Below are positions 25,439 to 36,888 of a stretch of 64,000 nt of DNA, piece after piece; the first letter of the stretch is position 1, and every line of letters begins with the position of its first letter. The stretch lies in the NCBI RefSeq assembly GCF_002811925.1, contig NZ_NPDS01000002.1, forward strand, positions 372,001-436,000. Reading direction: 5' to 3'. Below the pieces are notes generated by a model. It had not been told where the DNA came from and ran no database searches. It saw only the letters and a program-made list of their open reading frames with translations. The translations under genes and the position numbers were made by a program. The DNA comes from Leptospira barantonii (GTDB lineage: Bacteria > Spirochaetota > Leptospiria > Leptospirales > Leptospiraceae).

Positions 25439-26401
25439 CTACTTTTTTAAGTCCTCGTAATCCGGAAGAAATACTTTTAGGTCTCCTTTTGAATTGAGAT
25501 TCAAGTTTCCGAAAGAAAGTTGGACCAAAAGATTTTTCATGTGAAAGTCGAGCAGATCGGAAGGGTCTTGATCGATCAAAAGAAGACTCGTGTTTTTCAG
25601 AGAGACAGAACCGACTTGGATTTCTCCGCCGGAAATCCGAATCTGATTCGAATTTCCGGGCTGAAACGTAAGATTCGGAAAGGAAGAATTTTTCTTCGTA
25701 TCGAATTTCACTAAAATTCGATCGGACAAAAGTTGGATCTCTGCGATCGTTCCTTGAATTCTGGGCGGAGGTAAAAGAAGAAAGGATTGGATATGAAAAC
25801 TTTTATCGACGATTTGTAAACCTCTTCCATCCGGAATCGGAAGAAGTTCCTTAAGACCCACTCCCAAACTCGACAAAAGATCTCCCGCACCGGGGATTCC
25901 CGCGGCGTTCATCGTTTCGGATCGTAAGATCAGTTGAGAACTGTTCGGAACGAGTTCGAGATCGCAGATCATTTCCACGTCGACCCAAAAGAGCAACTTG
26001 TATTCACCCAAAATTCGGATCTTTCGTTTGCCGTCTTTTTCGATCGTGGATAGTTTCAAATTTCGTAATGGAAAGTTCGGAAAAGACTTTATGTTTTCGT
26101 TAAATAGATATTCGAGAACGGAGATTTCGAACTCGGTATCTCCCCGAAAAAGATCGAGATGAAACGAAGTGGGATCGTTGAAGTTTACGGGAGAATTTTT
26201 TTTGTTCGAAGAAGCGATCACGGTCAGATGTTTGACCGTAAAGTAGATCTTATCCTCAAGCCTGAACTTTACGTTTTTGAGTTTGAGATACGCGCCCGGT
26301 TCGTCCGAAAACGGTTTTTCGGGAATCGATTCGGAAAGGATCGAACCCCCCAGAAAAAGAAAAATTAAAAAAAGAATCGGCAGGTTCCGAAAAAATCGCA
26401 T
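25439..26401 (-). CDS. exported protein of unknown function
   Basis: A 320-residue protein with a clean signal peptide (basic MRFFRN, hydrophobic stretch, cleavage near SILSE). The mature part is rich in alternating strands and lacks cysteines: many short hydrophobic/polar repeats such as IRISGGEIQVGSVSL suggest a beta-rich lipid-binding or translocation (LmeA/AsmA-like) fold, but no family is recognised. It lies 47 bases after the transferase gene and 171 bases before the lipid-carrier gene, so it may belong to the same envelope-lipid unit. Confidence 0.7.
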   Translation of the reverse strand: MRFFRNLPILFLIFLFLGGSILSESIPEKPFSDEPGAYLKLKNVKFRLEDKIYFTVKHLTVIASSNKKNSPVNFNDPTSFHLDLFRGDTEFEISVLEYLFNENIKSFPNFPLRNLKLSTIEKDGKRKIRILGEYKLLFWVDVEMICDLELVPNSSQLILRSETMNAAGIPGAGDLLSSLGVGLKELLPIPDGRGLQIVDKSFHIQSFLLLPPPRIQGTIAEIQLLSDRILVKFDTKKNSSFPNLTFQPGNSNQIRISGGEIQVGSVSLKNTSLLLIDQDPSDLLDFHMKNLLVQLSFGNLNLNSKGDLKVFLPDYEDLKK

Positions 26402-26448
26402 GGACGTATTCTCAACAATCCGTTTGAAATGAAAACCTTTTATTGAGC

Positions 26449-27060
26449 TTAAAGATTAATCTTGCCCGAACGAAGATACGGATCCAAATCGCTCGCCTCG
26501 TCCACGTCGTTCAGTTTGGGAAGAACCCAAACGTTTTTTCTAGATAGTTGCAATTTTTCTAATGTGATTCCGAATACACGATCGGTGCTCCAAGGAATCT
26601 CCTTAAAAATTTCCGGGAAATGCGTTTTAGCTCCTAAGAGATAATAACCGCCGTCCACCGCAGGACCTAAAACCGCGTCGGATTGATCGAGAGCGGAAAA
26701 CGCTTCTCGAATGTGTTTGGCTTCAAGATCGGGACAATCGCTTCCGATGATGACCGCTTTTTCCGCACCGGCCGCGAACGTTTCCAAGAACGCGTTGGAC
26801 ATTTTGGAACCGAGGTCCTCTCCGACTTGAAGATGAGCGCTGTATCGCTCTCCCCATTTGGAAGAAACAAATTCCGGAATGGAATCAAAATATAACCTGA
26901 GGGGCAAATCCAAAGCATTGACTTGTTTTTGGGTCAACTCGACGAGTTGTTCGTAAACAGCCAAGGCCGCTTCGTTGCCTAATGTTTGAGCAAGTCTTGT
27001 TTTCACTTGTCCCACGACCGGGTTTCTTAAAAAAAGAATGAGGGCTTCTTTGGAATTCAT
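26449..27060 (-). CDS. TIGR04282/DUF2064 family glycosyltransferase-like nucleotidyl protein
   Basis: A 203-residue GT-A-fold protein. The start ALILFLRNPVVGQVKTRLA, the metal-binding IIGSDCPDL, and GPAVDGGYYLLGAK are diagnostic of the rSAM/selenodomain-associated transferase 1 family (DUF2064, CofC-like). Some members sit in arsenosugar loci; no such partner genes are present here. Reaction unknown, probably transfer from a nucleotide-activated donor. Start ATG at 27060. Confidence 0.85.
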   Translation of the reverse strand: MNSKEALILFLRNPVVGQVKTRLAQTLGNEAALAVYEQLVELTQKQVNALDLPLRLYFDSIPEFVSSKWGERYSAHLQVGEDLGSKMSNAFLETFAAGAEKAVIIGSDCPDLEAKHIREAFSALDQSDAVLGPAVDGGYYLLGAKTHFPEIFKEIPWSTDRVFGITLEKLQLSRKNVWVLPKLNDVDEASDLDPYLRSGKINL

Positions 27061-27323
27061 CTTACTTGATTTTAACTCTGATAAAAAGAAACGCTCTCGA
27101 AGAATCGTCGATTAGAATCCTGGTTGACCACAGTTTTCATTCGGATATCTTTATTAAGAACCAGTCTTTTAAAGAAGGGTATCTTACTTCGATCCGCATT
27201 TCCGTAAACGAAATTTCGGTTTTTTAGGAACGTTGTAAATAGGTAAATTCTTAAGGATTGAAAAAAGCGATTCATGAGAATGTTGAAACTAGTATAGACC
27301 TCGTTGTGCGAGGGAGGATGTTT

Positions 27324-27524
<201 letters not shown>

Positions 27525-27535
27525 GGAAACTTAGA

Positions 27536-28714
27536 ATGAAAAAATCATGGGTTTTAATTCTTGTTGCCGTTCTTGTTTTTCTCGGAGCCGGTCTTAGTTT
27601 TCGTTCGGATCGAGTCGCATTTTTTGTAAGAGAAGATTCTCCCAAACCGTTTCCGGTTCGTCTCGAACTCATTCAACCTCTCAAAGCGAACGCGGACAGT
27701 TGGGGTTTTGTGCGTCAGTCCGCTACATGGGCGAGAGGAAATTCTCTCTTTATGGACGATCTGATCTTTGCGATCCGTAAAGCGTTTCCGCTTGGAACGA
27801 CGGCAAACATCACTCTTTCCAATCAACTTTTCAACGGACAATCTTATACTCTACGATTGAAACTCAATTCCGGAAATGTTTCGTATCAACCTTCGACGCT
27901 GAGCACGGCGGCTTCTTATACGAACTTTTTCGAACTTCGTTCCACATCCGATAACGGAGCGGCTCTTCAATTTTTCTTCGACGATGATCCGAGAGACGTT
28001 GCGGGCGACGGCGCCGTCCTTTTATATCAATTGAGCAGACTCGATCCGACTCGTTGGTCCGGCGCGACCGCGATCATCGAAAGTTACGTTAGACAACCCG
28101 TTGTCACCGGATTTGCAAATCAAGGTTTGATTCAGACGTATTCTTGGAAAGGTCCTCTCGGTTCCGATGCGCTCGGACAGGATGTGGATACGGGAAGGGT
28201 GATTCTCGAAGAGATGGACAATCGTACCGTATTCTGTTTTAAATCCGTTGTGAGCTTTAACGGAACCACGGATCTCGTGACGATCAACGCGGGAACAACC
28301 GCTCTCGGTTATTCACATAACAACGGACTTTGTCCCGGAGCCGGAAGAGAATATTATAAACTTGCGTATAGCCAAAAGCTCGACGGAAGTTTGAACGTAA
28401 CCGCAAAGGGCGGATTGGAACAAACCGCGATCACATCGGGCCAAGCGATCACTTGTAATAGCACCGTAAATCAGTTTGTGAATTTCACGCCTACGTATGG
28501 ACTTTTTAACTTCAACGGATTCATCGCGGAAGGGGTTGCATCGAGTGCGATTCCTGCAGACTTCATTCAGTCTTCCCGCGTGGATTCATTGTATGATCGA
28601 GTCGGGACCGTGGGAAAATCCGCGGCGACTACAACCCCGGCGGGTTCAAGCTGGGACACGTTGACAAAAGCGTATGTCGACGCGATTACGATCAATTTCG
28701 CAACCGTTCCTTAA
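27536..28714 (+). CDS. exported protein, partner of small lipoprotein
   Basis: About 392 residues from ATG 27536, with GAGG nine bases upstream (a GTG at 27521 would overlap the previous stop). The N terminus is a signal peptide or anchor (MKKSWVLILVAVLVFLGAG). The mature part is beta-rich, low in Cys and high in Ser, Thr and Asn, like a surface or adhesin-type protein, with segments such as GATAIIESYVRQPVV and GPLGSDALGQDVDTG. No family recognised. It ends before a strong terminator, so the lipoprotein and this protein form a two-gene unit. Confidence 0.7.
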   Translation: MKKSWVLILVAVLVFLGAGLSFRSDRVAFFVREDSPKPFPVRLELIQPLKANADSWGFVRQSATWARGNSLFMDDLIFAIRKAFPLGTTANITLSNQLFNGQSYTLRLKLNSGNVSYQPSTLSTAASYTNFFELRSTSDNGAALQFFFDDDPRDVAGDGAVLLYQLSRLDPTRWSGATAIIESYVRQPVVTGFANQGLIQTYSWKGPLGSDALGQDVDTGRVILEEMDNRTVFCFKSVVSFNGTTDLVTINAGTTALGYSHNNGLCPGAGREYYKLAYSQKLDGSLNVTAKGGLEQTAITSGQAITCNSTVNQFVNFTPTYGLFNFNGFIAEGVASSAIPADFIQSSRVDSLYDRVGTVGKSAATTTPAGSSWDTLTKAYVDAITINFATVP

Positions 28715-28740
28715 GACGGAGATGGATTTGATGTTCGAAA

Positions 28741-28768
28741 GCCTCCGGGAATCCGGGGGCTTTTTTTT
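28741..28768 (+). terminator. intrinsic terminator
   Basis: GCCTCCGG (28741-28748), loop GAAT, CCGGGGGC (28753-28760) pair over eight bases with one T-G pair, followed by eight Ts. Classic rho-independent terminator for the exported-protein unit upstream. Confidence 0.85.
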
Positions 28769-28806
28769 GCTTTCAACATTTTTCGGGGATCGGTTTTAAT
28801 CGAAGA

Positions 28807-29543
28807 ATGGAGTTTCGAACCATTACTTTTCAAGAATCCTTACGCTCCGGTTTTTCCGAGTCGGCTTTCGAACTCGACGTGTGGCCGACCTTTCTCAATC
28901 AAGATTCGATCGGAAACGAATATTACACTTTTATTGTAAAAGAATTTTCGAATTTACACTGTCTCGCGGTTACTAAGGACAACGAGGTCGCGGGAACGGG
29001 AAAAATTGTACCTTTTTACTGGGACGGAACTTGGGAAGGATTACCGAAAGGTTGGGACGAGGCCATTCTCAAAAGCGTACAAGACTGGAAAACAAAAACG
29101 ATCTGCAACGCGGCGAGCGCGTGGTCTATAGAAATCAAAAAAGAATTTAGAGGAACCGGGTTGTCCCATTCCATTCTTTCCGAATTGAAGAAAAACGCGA
29201 TGTCTCTTAACATTTCCAATTTGTTCGCCTGCGTTCGACCGAACCAAAAGGAAAATTTCCCGTTTGCAAGTATGGAAGAATATTTGGAACGGAAAAGACC
29301 GGACGGTTTTTCGGAGGATCCTTGGGTTCGGGTTCACGAAAAGGCCGGAGGCAAAAGAATTCGAATCGAAGAACGGTCGATGTATGTGAGCGGAAGCGTG
29401 GAAGAATGGGAAACTTGGACTCGGATGAAATTCCCGGAATCGGGATCGTTTGCGATTCCGGGAGGTTTGGCCCCGGTCGGAATCGACCGGGAAAAAAACT
29501 TAGGAGAGTATGTGGAACCGAACGTCTGGTTCCAACATAAGAT

Positions 29544-29547
<4 letters not shown>
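28807..29547 (+). CDS. GNAT-fold acetyltransferase-like protein
   Basis: A 246-residue protein. The central acetyl-CoA-binding motif appears as KKEFRGTGLSHSILSELKK (about residues 116-134), with a preceding strand that covers the acceptor site. The ends are longer than in a minimal GNAT domain and include a C-terminal part with EEWETWTRMKFPESG. Substrate unknown. Its last four bases overlap the end of the convergent desaturase-type gene. Confidence 0.65.
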
Positions 29548-30874
<1,327 letters not shown>

Positions 30875-31123
30875 AGCCGCCCAAATAAGTTCTAACTTTA
30901 GTTTATTCTTCCAATTCTCCCGTGGTCAATTCAAAAACAAAAAACAGTGTTCGTGAAAGACTTTTTCCATTACGAACGTTATGAAAAATCCACTAATCCT
31001 AAAGTGGGATGTCGCATTACAAATCGATATCCTTCGTCCTTAAGGGAGAATTGGAATCCTTATGAATGGATGTTCATTCCGAGAATGTGGACGTAGGTTC
31101 CCAAAAGAACAAGACGAAGGAGC

Positions 31124-31630
31124 TCAAGCGCGGTTTCGCAATTTTGAATAGATCCATTGATCCAAAAAAACTCCATTCTTAAAAACGGCTTCCTTGTTTG
31201 TGCCGTCCAATACGAATCCGTTTTTTTCCAATGCCCTCGCGGAAGCCGGCCGGTTTGAAAACACTTCCGCGTAAATCCGATGAAGACCGTGTTCTGTATA
31301 TGCAATATTTATAATAGACTGGATTGCTTGAGTGACGATTCCGCGGTTCCAGAATTCTTCCCCGATCCAATAACCGATTTCTCCGTTAAAACGATAAACG
31401 TCCTCTTTGAAAAGTAAGGTGATGATTCCGATCGCATTCCCTTCGAAAAGAATCGCGTATGTTCTGGATCTCGAATCCCTCAAACAAGCGCGGATATAAT
31501 CGAGAGCGTCCTGGAGCTGATACGGAAACGGAAAACTTCCTCTCAAACCCGCGAATACGTTTTCGGAGTTCGCATGAATTGCAAGAGACGGGGCGTGCGA
31601 TTCTCGGATGGGTTCCAGTTTGAGATTCAT
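31124..31630 (-). CDS. GNAT acetyltransferase (RimJ/RimL-like)
   Basis: From the ATG at 31630 the protein is 168 residues and starts MNLKLEPIRESHAPSLA, like RimJ/RimL. The acetyl-CoA site is EIGYWIGEEFWNRGIVTQAI and the terminal region IYAEVFSNRPASARALEKNGF is conserved in this group. A frame extends upstream to 31741, but it would overlap the divergent promoter zone and does not look like protein. No ribosome site is clear at either place. Likely modifies the N terminus of a protein or a small amine. Substrate unknown. Confidence 0.75.
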   Translation of the reverse strand: MNLKLEPIRESHAPSLAIHANSENVFAGLRGSFPFPYQLQDALDYIRACLRDSRSRTYAILFEGNAIGIITLLFKEDVYRFNGEIGYWIGEEFWNRGIVTQAIQSIINIAYTEHGLHRIYAEVFSNRPASARALEKNGFVLDGTNKEAVFKNGVFLDQWIYSKLRNRA

Positions 31631-31781
31631 TGGATTTAAGGGACGATTCAAAGAGAGAACATCGAAAAAATTAAAACGAAAAGATTTCGAAGTCAATTCT
31701 CTTCGCGAATCGAAGCTCCTTCGTTTTGAAATTTCCGTCAAAACTTGACTTATTCTTCCCTTCGGGAAATATCTGGTCTTT

Positions 31782-32843
<1,062 letters not shown>

Positions 32844-32986
32844 TCTTTTGCGCTTTGCGTCTTGTGTTTGGATTTCATGAAAGTTGTTTTGCCGTTTTCG
32901 AAGCGCTAAGAAGTGACGAACGATTTTACGATTCGCGTCGAACCTGGCGGAATTGCCGAGGTCTCATTTCGAATTCGTAGAACACA

Positions 32987-33586
32987 ATGGAAAACAACAT
33001 TTTCAATCAACTTGCCAATCAATACGACACGAATGAAAGAAAAGAATTAGCGAGAATCATCGTGGATGCGATACGACCGGAGCTGGTTGACTGTAAGAAC
33101 AAAACTCTTTTGGATTACGGATGTGGAACCGGTTTGGTTGGATTGGAATTTTGTTCCCAAGTGGATCGATTGTTTTTGATGGATTCTTCCGCGTCGATGT
33201 TGGAAGTGGTGCAGGAAAAAATCGTTCAGAGCAAAATCGAAAATGCAGAAATTGTATATGATGATTTTATAAAGTCATCATCGAACGTTCGAGCGGATTT
33301 TATCATCGCTTCTTTGGTTCTTCTGCATGTTCCCGATGTAAGTCGATTGCTACGCGGTTTTTATAAGGCTCTAAATCCAAACGGAAAATTGATCATCGTC
33401 GATTTTGATAAGAATGAATCCGTTTCTCATCCGAATGTTCACAGCGGTTTTACTCGGGATGATATCGAATCTTTACTAAACGATTCCGGTTTTCACGCAG
33501 TCAAAATCAAAACGTTTTATCACGGCAAAAGAATTTTTATGAACCAAGATGCTTCCTTATTTATCTGCACGTGTTCCGTTTGTTGA
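32987..33586 (+). CDS. class I SAM-dependent methyltransferase
   Basis: A 199-residue Rossmann-type methyltransferase. Motif I is LLDYGCGTGLVGLEFC, the acidic end of strand 2 is LFLMDSSASMLEVV, and motif III is NPNGKLIIVDFD. It resembles small UbiE/Methyltransf_11 proteins. Substrate unknown. It stands alone after a 143-base gap. Confidence 0.85.
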   Translation: MENNIFNQLANQYDTNERKELARIIVDAIRPELVDCKNKTLLDYGCGTGLVGLEFCSQVDRLFLMDSSASMLEVVQEKIVQSKIENAEIVYDDFIKSSSNVRADFIIASLVLLHVPDVSRLLRGFYKALNPNGKLIIVDFDKNESVSHPNVHSGFTRDDIESLLNDSGFHAVKIKTFYHGKRIFMNQDASLFICTCSVC

Positions 33587-33679
33587 CTGACGCGTGTTTT
33601 TACGAAATTCGCATTTCGCATTGACACACTTCGCTTTAAATAAAAAATCATCGAATTCTAAAATAGAACGGATCTTAAT

Positions 33680-34057
33680 ATGCCACTTAGCACTCGTGTC
33701 GTTCAAATTTGTTTATTCCTGTTCGCGTTCATCGCGATGATCGGCGGAACCTTACAAATGATTCTCGGTCAACCGACTACAACCCCGCGTCTTGATAATG
33801 TTCATAGATTTTTGGCAGGGATTTATTTTTCAATGGGGTTGATTTGTTTTTGGGCGGGTTATACCGTTCGAATCCAAAAGACGCTCGTATATCTGATCGG
33901 ACTCGGGGTATGGATCGCCGCGATCGGAAGACTGGTTTCGATTTCTATCGTCGGCCTTCCCGAACCTGCACAACTTTGGCTTGGATATCTTGTTCCGGAG
34001 TTGTTAGTTCCTCCGATTTTGATTTTTTCACAATGGAAAAGGAAGGATTTGGATTAA
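33680..34057 (+). CDS. DUF4345 family membrane protein
   Basis: A 125-residue, four-helix membrane protein. Residues around NVHRFLAGIYFSMGLIC and IAAIGRLVSI match DUF4345, which has no known function. TTGACA occurs 54 bases before the start, but I see no matching -10 box, so the promoter is not defined. A YjbR-like gene follows on the same strand. Confidence 0.8.
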   Translation: MPLSTRVVQICLFLFAFIAMIGGTLQMILGQPTTTPRLDNVHRFLAGIYFSMGLICFWAGYTVRIQKTLVYLIGLGVWIAAIGRLVSISIVGLPEPAQLWLGYLVPELLVPPILIFSQWKRKDLD

Positions 34058-34134
34058 GAGAGAATTCTCCCTTGCAATGGATCGGAATCGAAGTTATTAT
34101 TGGAAGTATATTATAGATTTCTTTTTTACGAAGA

Positions 34135-34551
34135 ATGAATACAATGAACGAGTCCTTGAACGTTCCTGAAAAAATTTTATCCAAACTTAGACTTGTTTGT
34201 CTCGATCTTCCCGAGGTATATGAGGAGCAAGCCTGGGTGGGAACGAGATGGTGCGTAAAAAAGAAAAACTTTTCTCATGTTTTGATGATCCATCAGGGTT
34301 GGCCCCCAGCTTATTCAAAAGCCGCCGGAACGGACGGACCGGCTTGTGTTCTTACCTTTCGATTTTCTGCGGCAAAATTGGAAGCTCCCAGATTTTACCG
34401 TTCTCCATTCTTTAAACCCGCTTGGTGGCCCAACATTGCGGGTCTTGTGATCCAAGAGAATGTCGATTGGGACGAAGTAGGAGAACTTCTTTTTCAAAGT
34501 TATTGCGAAGTGGCCCCGAAAGCCTTGGTCCGACTCGTCGAGGGCCGATGA
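34135..34551 (+). CDS. MmcQ/YjbR family protein
   Basis: A 138-residue protein of the MmcQ/YjbR (DUF419) type: helix KILSKLRLVCLDLPEVYEEQ, then GTRWCVKKKNFSHVL, and a C-terminal DWDEVGELLFQSYCEVAPKAL segment. The fold is a small alpha/beta DNA-binding-like domain; no activity is known. ATG chosen at 34135; a second ATG is three codons in. No ribosome site is strong. Confidence 0.8.
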   Translation: MNTMNESLNVPEKILSKLRLVCLDLPEVYEEQAWVGTRWCVKKKNFSHVLMIHQGWPPAYSKAAGTDGPACVLTFRFSAAKLEAPRFYRSPFFKPAWWPNIAGLVIQENVDWDEVGELLFQSYCEVAPKALVRLVEGR

Positions 34552-34580
34552 AGGTTTTAGGAAGAATCGAATCTACTCGT

Positions 34581-35252
34581 TCAATCCCAGACGAATAGCC
34601 ATCCGATCACCTTGTAGACTCCGTAAAAAATCCAGCCGAGAGGTCCTAACATTTTTTTAGGTTTCAGGTTTATATAAACCGTGGAATATTTGGTCTGCAT
34701 TTCGGAAGAACGTTTGCTTCCTTCCAATCTTTCTATTTCCACGTTGACTCTTTCCAATTCTCTTTCGATCGCCAAAAGATCCTGAACGTTATGCGCCTTG
34801 TCTATAAGGGCCTGATATTTCGTCTTAATTCTTTTGAAACTTTCCAGCTTGATGAGATTGTCTTTGTAGAAATCCGTGATATCCAAGCCGGTAACGTCTT
34901 CGCTTTCGACGTCTCCGATTTGTCTAAGAGCCATCAGAAACTTTTCGAGATTTTCGGAAGGGACTCTTACGATCGAAACCGTGGAACTGTCTCTTGTTAC
35001 GAATCCTTTCCATTCTTTCGTGAGCGATTTGATTTTTTTTCGGACTTCGTCAATGTCCTTAACCGAGATATCCAGATTTGCGGTAAATGATATCATTCTA
35101 TCTTCGGTAGAAGAGGTAGTCGATTCGCTTCCACCTTCACCGGTCGTTCTCGCCATCTGAACTTTTTCACGAGAAGAACAACCTGCAAAGAATAACAGAA
35201 TTAGTAAGAATGGAACTGGTATTGTCGTTTTGATTAAGGTCCAAGATTTCAT
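34581..35252 (-). CDS. DUF4349 lipoprotein
   Basis: From ATG 35252 (GGAAG six bases upstream) the protein has 223 residues with a lipoprotein signal ending LLFFAGC (Cys about 22). It then has the DUF4349 core: ISFTANLDISVKDIDEVRKKI, GFVTRDSS, RVPSENLEKFLMALRQIG, a coiled coil IERELERVNVEIERLEG, and a terminal membrane helix GPLGWIFYGVYKVIGWLF. The family is thought to act at the cell envelope; the function is unknown. The longer frame to 35321 is not preferred because it places the signal peptide internally. Confidence 0.82.
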   Translation of the reverse strand: MKSWTLIKTTIPVPFLLILLFFAGCSSREKVQMARTTGEGGSESTTSSTEDRMISFTANLDISVKDIDEVRKKIKSLTKEWKGFVTRDSSTVSIVRVPSENLEKFLMALRQIGDVESEDVTGLDITDFYKDNLIKLESFKRIKTKYQALIDKAHNVQDLLAIERELERVNVEIERLEGSKRSSEMQTKYSTVYINLKPKKMLGPLGWIFYGVYKVIGWLFVWD

Positions 35253-35351
35253 AATCGTCTTCCTTGTTTTTTGAGCAAAAGAATATAAGATTCTATCCCG
35301 CTTTTTTGGCGAAGCGGTCATCGGAATTCTTAATAAAACTACAACGATTCA

Positions 35352-35849
35352 TCAAGATTTTTTTGATTCTGAAGACTTACTTTCCATAAATCGATGCAAC
35401 GCATCGACAAACAGAGCCGAATCTCCTTGGACCGCGGAGAGATCGATCAAAAAGAAAACCACGGAGTTGACCCGAGACTTTAGAAAAATATAATTCTTTT
35501 TGAAGATCAGGTCCAAAACGTCCTCTCTTTGAAGACGTAGTTCTCCCTTTTCGTCGAAAATTTGAATCGTATCGTTTGAAATTCGGATTTTTCCGTCCAT
35601 GGCCTTGAACTGCATTCTTTTTAAGAAAATATAAGGTCTCAAAATATAATAGATTCCGATGAACCCGAAAAAGAAGGTGAACACGGTTTTCATATATGCG
35701 TCCGTGCCGATCCAAAATTCGATCCCGGCAAAAACGAGCAATAACGGCCCCAAAAGTTTTCTTTGAAACCAGAGAAAGGGGCGATTGTAATAACCGAATA
35801 GATAATTCTTTTTTTGTTTATTCGCGCTGAGAGAATATAAAAATTCCAT
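35352..35849 (-). CDS. YcxB-like membrane protein
   Basis: A 165-residue protein with two hydrophobic helices (about residues 33-70) followed by a PH-like domain with QFKAMDGKIRISNDTIQIFDEKG and an end rich in Ser/Lys. This is the YcxB/PF14317 layout. Function unknown. The DUF4274 gene lies upstream on the same strand after 147 bases; a DUF4349 lipoprotein gene is downstream. Confidence 0.65.
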   Translation of the reverse strand: MEFLYSLSANKQKKNYLFGYYNRPFLWFQRKLLGPLLLVFAGIEFWIGTDAYMKTVFTFFFGFIGIYYILRPYIFLKRMQFKAMDGKIRISNDTIQIFDEKGELRLQREDVLDLIFKKNYIFLKSRVNSVVFFLIDLSAVQGDSALFVDALHRFMESKSSESKKS

Positions 35850-35973
35850 AATTTACTCCGAATCGTCGATCCAAAGAAGTTTTAAATTCTTGGACCTAAT
35901 GGAGTAACGAATCTACGACAAAATTTTTTCACTCTTTCCGGGCGGAGTCACGGATCGAACCGATGAATGGGAT

Positions 35974-35992
35974 CGATCCGATCCGATCCGAT
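35974..35992. repeat. short tandem CGATC repeat
   Basis: The five-base unit CGATC is repeated almost four times in a row in the gap between two minus-strand genes. It is a small slippage-prone tract with no other visible role. Confidence 0.6.
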
Positions 35993-35996
35993 TTCT

Positions 35997-36587
35997 TCAA
36001 ACGAGAGTGGTTTCCGAAAAATTGATTTTTCTTTCCTCGCTTTCGTATTTTTGGAAAAAGGCACGGAATTCTTCCGTGGAATAAACCTCTTCAAAGAATG
36101 AAAATTGAGGAAACGGTTTGCCGATATTGGCCTTTTTAAGGAGTTCCGGAATTTGCCATTTTCCTTCATCCGTTTTCTGAAAGAAAAAATCGTTGGTTTC
36201 GTCGTTTGCCGGATCGTATTGAATGTTTTCGGATTGGAATTCTTTGGAAAGAATTCTCCGTTCCAGGTCTTTCAGAAAAATAAAATTCTCCCTTACGTTT
36301 TCCCCTTCGAGCTCCGCTTCTTTTTCGTTTTGGAATTGAGTATAAAAGAAAGGACACATTTTCCAATAGACTGCGAGCGCAGTCCCAAGATCGCATAACG
36401 GACTTTCTGCGACCCAACGGACGAACTTCATGCCGCCGTCCCAATCGTATTCAAGTAAAGCATAATGGAGTTCCAGAGAATTTTTCAATTCCTCAAAGCT
36501 CTTTCTTTGAATCGGACCAAACGCAGAACTGGAAAAGTAAGCTTCGATAAACGCAAGTCTCTCGACTGGGAAGGGAAGATTTTTCAT
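35997..36587 (-). CDS. DUF4274 domain protein
   Basis: A 196-residue soluble protein. The DUF4274-like core is ELHYALLEYDWDGGMKFVRW followed by PLCDLGTALAVYW, in which a Trp-Asp-Gly and a Cys-Asp-Leu-Gly motif are conserved in this family. The remaining C-terminal region is charged and helical. No function is known. A GGAGTG sequence lies before the ATG. A 30-base palindrome lies about 160 bases upstream. Confidence 0.65.
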   Translation of the reverse strand: MKNLPFPVERLAFIEAYFSSSAFGPIQRKSFEELKNSLELHYALLEYDWDGGMKFVRWVAESPLCDLGTALAVYWKMCPFFYTQFQNEKEAELEGENVRENFIFLKDLERRILSKEFQSENIQYDPANDETNDFFFQKTDEGKWQIPELLKKANIGKPFPQFSFFEEVYSTEEFRAFFQKYESEERKINFSETTLV

Positions 36588-36744
36588 CAGACACTCCTTT
36601 CTGGTTGAACCGGATCCTTTCAGAAACCGTCATTTTGAAGAAGATTTTCGCAAAAGAATTCTATTTTTCAACTCAGTTGATAATATGGGAAAGGAAATCG
36701 TAAATTTAAGACCGAGCTTCTTGCCGATTTCATCGACACATTAT

Positions 36745-36774
36745 TTATAAAATTAGAATATTCTGATTTTATAA
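36745..36774. repeat. 30-base near-perfect palindrome
   Basis: Centred at 36759/36760, fifteen bases on each side pair with a single T-G mismatch. The core is AGAATATTCT with flanks of TTATAAAAT/ATTTTATAA type. It is in a 287-base intergenic stretch. It could be a regulator-binding site or an AT hairpin; the same AGAATATTCT core also occurs at 54282-54291 between two other genes. Confidence 0.6.
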
Positions 36775-36866
36775 TATAATTTTCTAAAGACAAATTCGAA
36801 AAACGATCGAACGCATTCTTGTGAAATTTGGAATTCTTCCCAAAGCAAGAAACGCGCTCGATCCGA

Positions 36867-36888
36867 CCGCTCTCTCAGTAGAGAGCGG
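36867..36888 (-). terminator. hairpin across the stop codon of the large lipoprotein gene
   Basis: CCGCTCTC (36867-36874) pairs perfectly with GAGAGCGG (36881-36888) around a six-base loop that contains the stop codon. There is no following T run, so it may stabilise the 3' end of the message or slow ribosomes rather than stop polymerase by itself. Confidence 0.35.

Noticed and set aside
27072..27275. Minus-strand 67-codon frame in the intergenic region before the small lipoprotein
   Set aside because: It lacks a ribosome site and recognisable composition, and lies where promoters of the divergent genes are expected.
33621..33649. TTGACA as a full promoter before the DUF4345 gene
   Set aside because: No -10 box lies at the right distance; only the -35-like part is present.
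35974..35992. CGATC tandem repeat as a phase-variable tract
   Set aside because: Fewer than four copies and not in a coding or clear promoter position, so phase variation is not supported.
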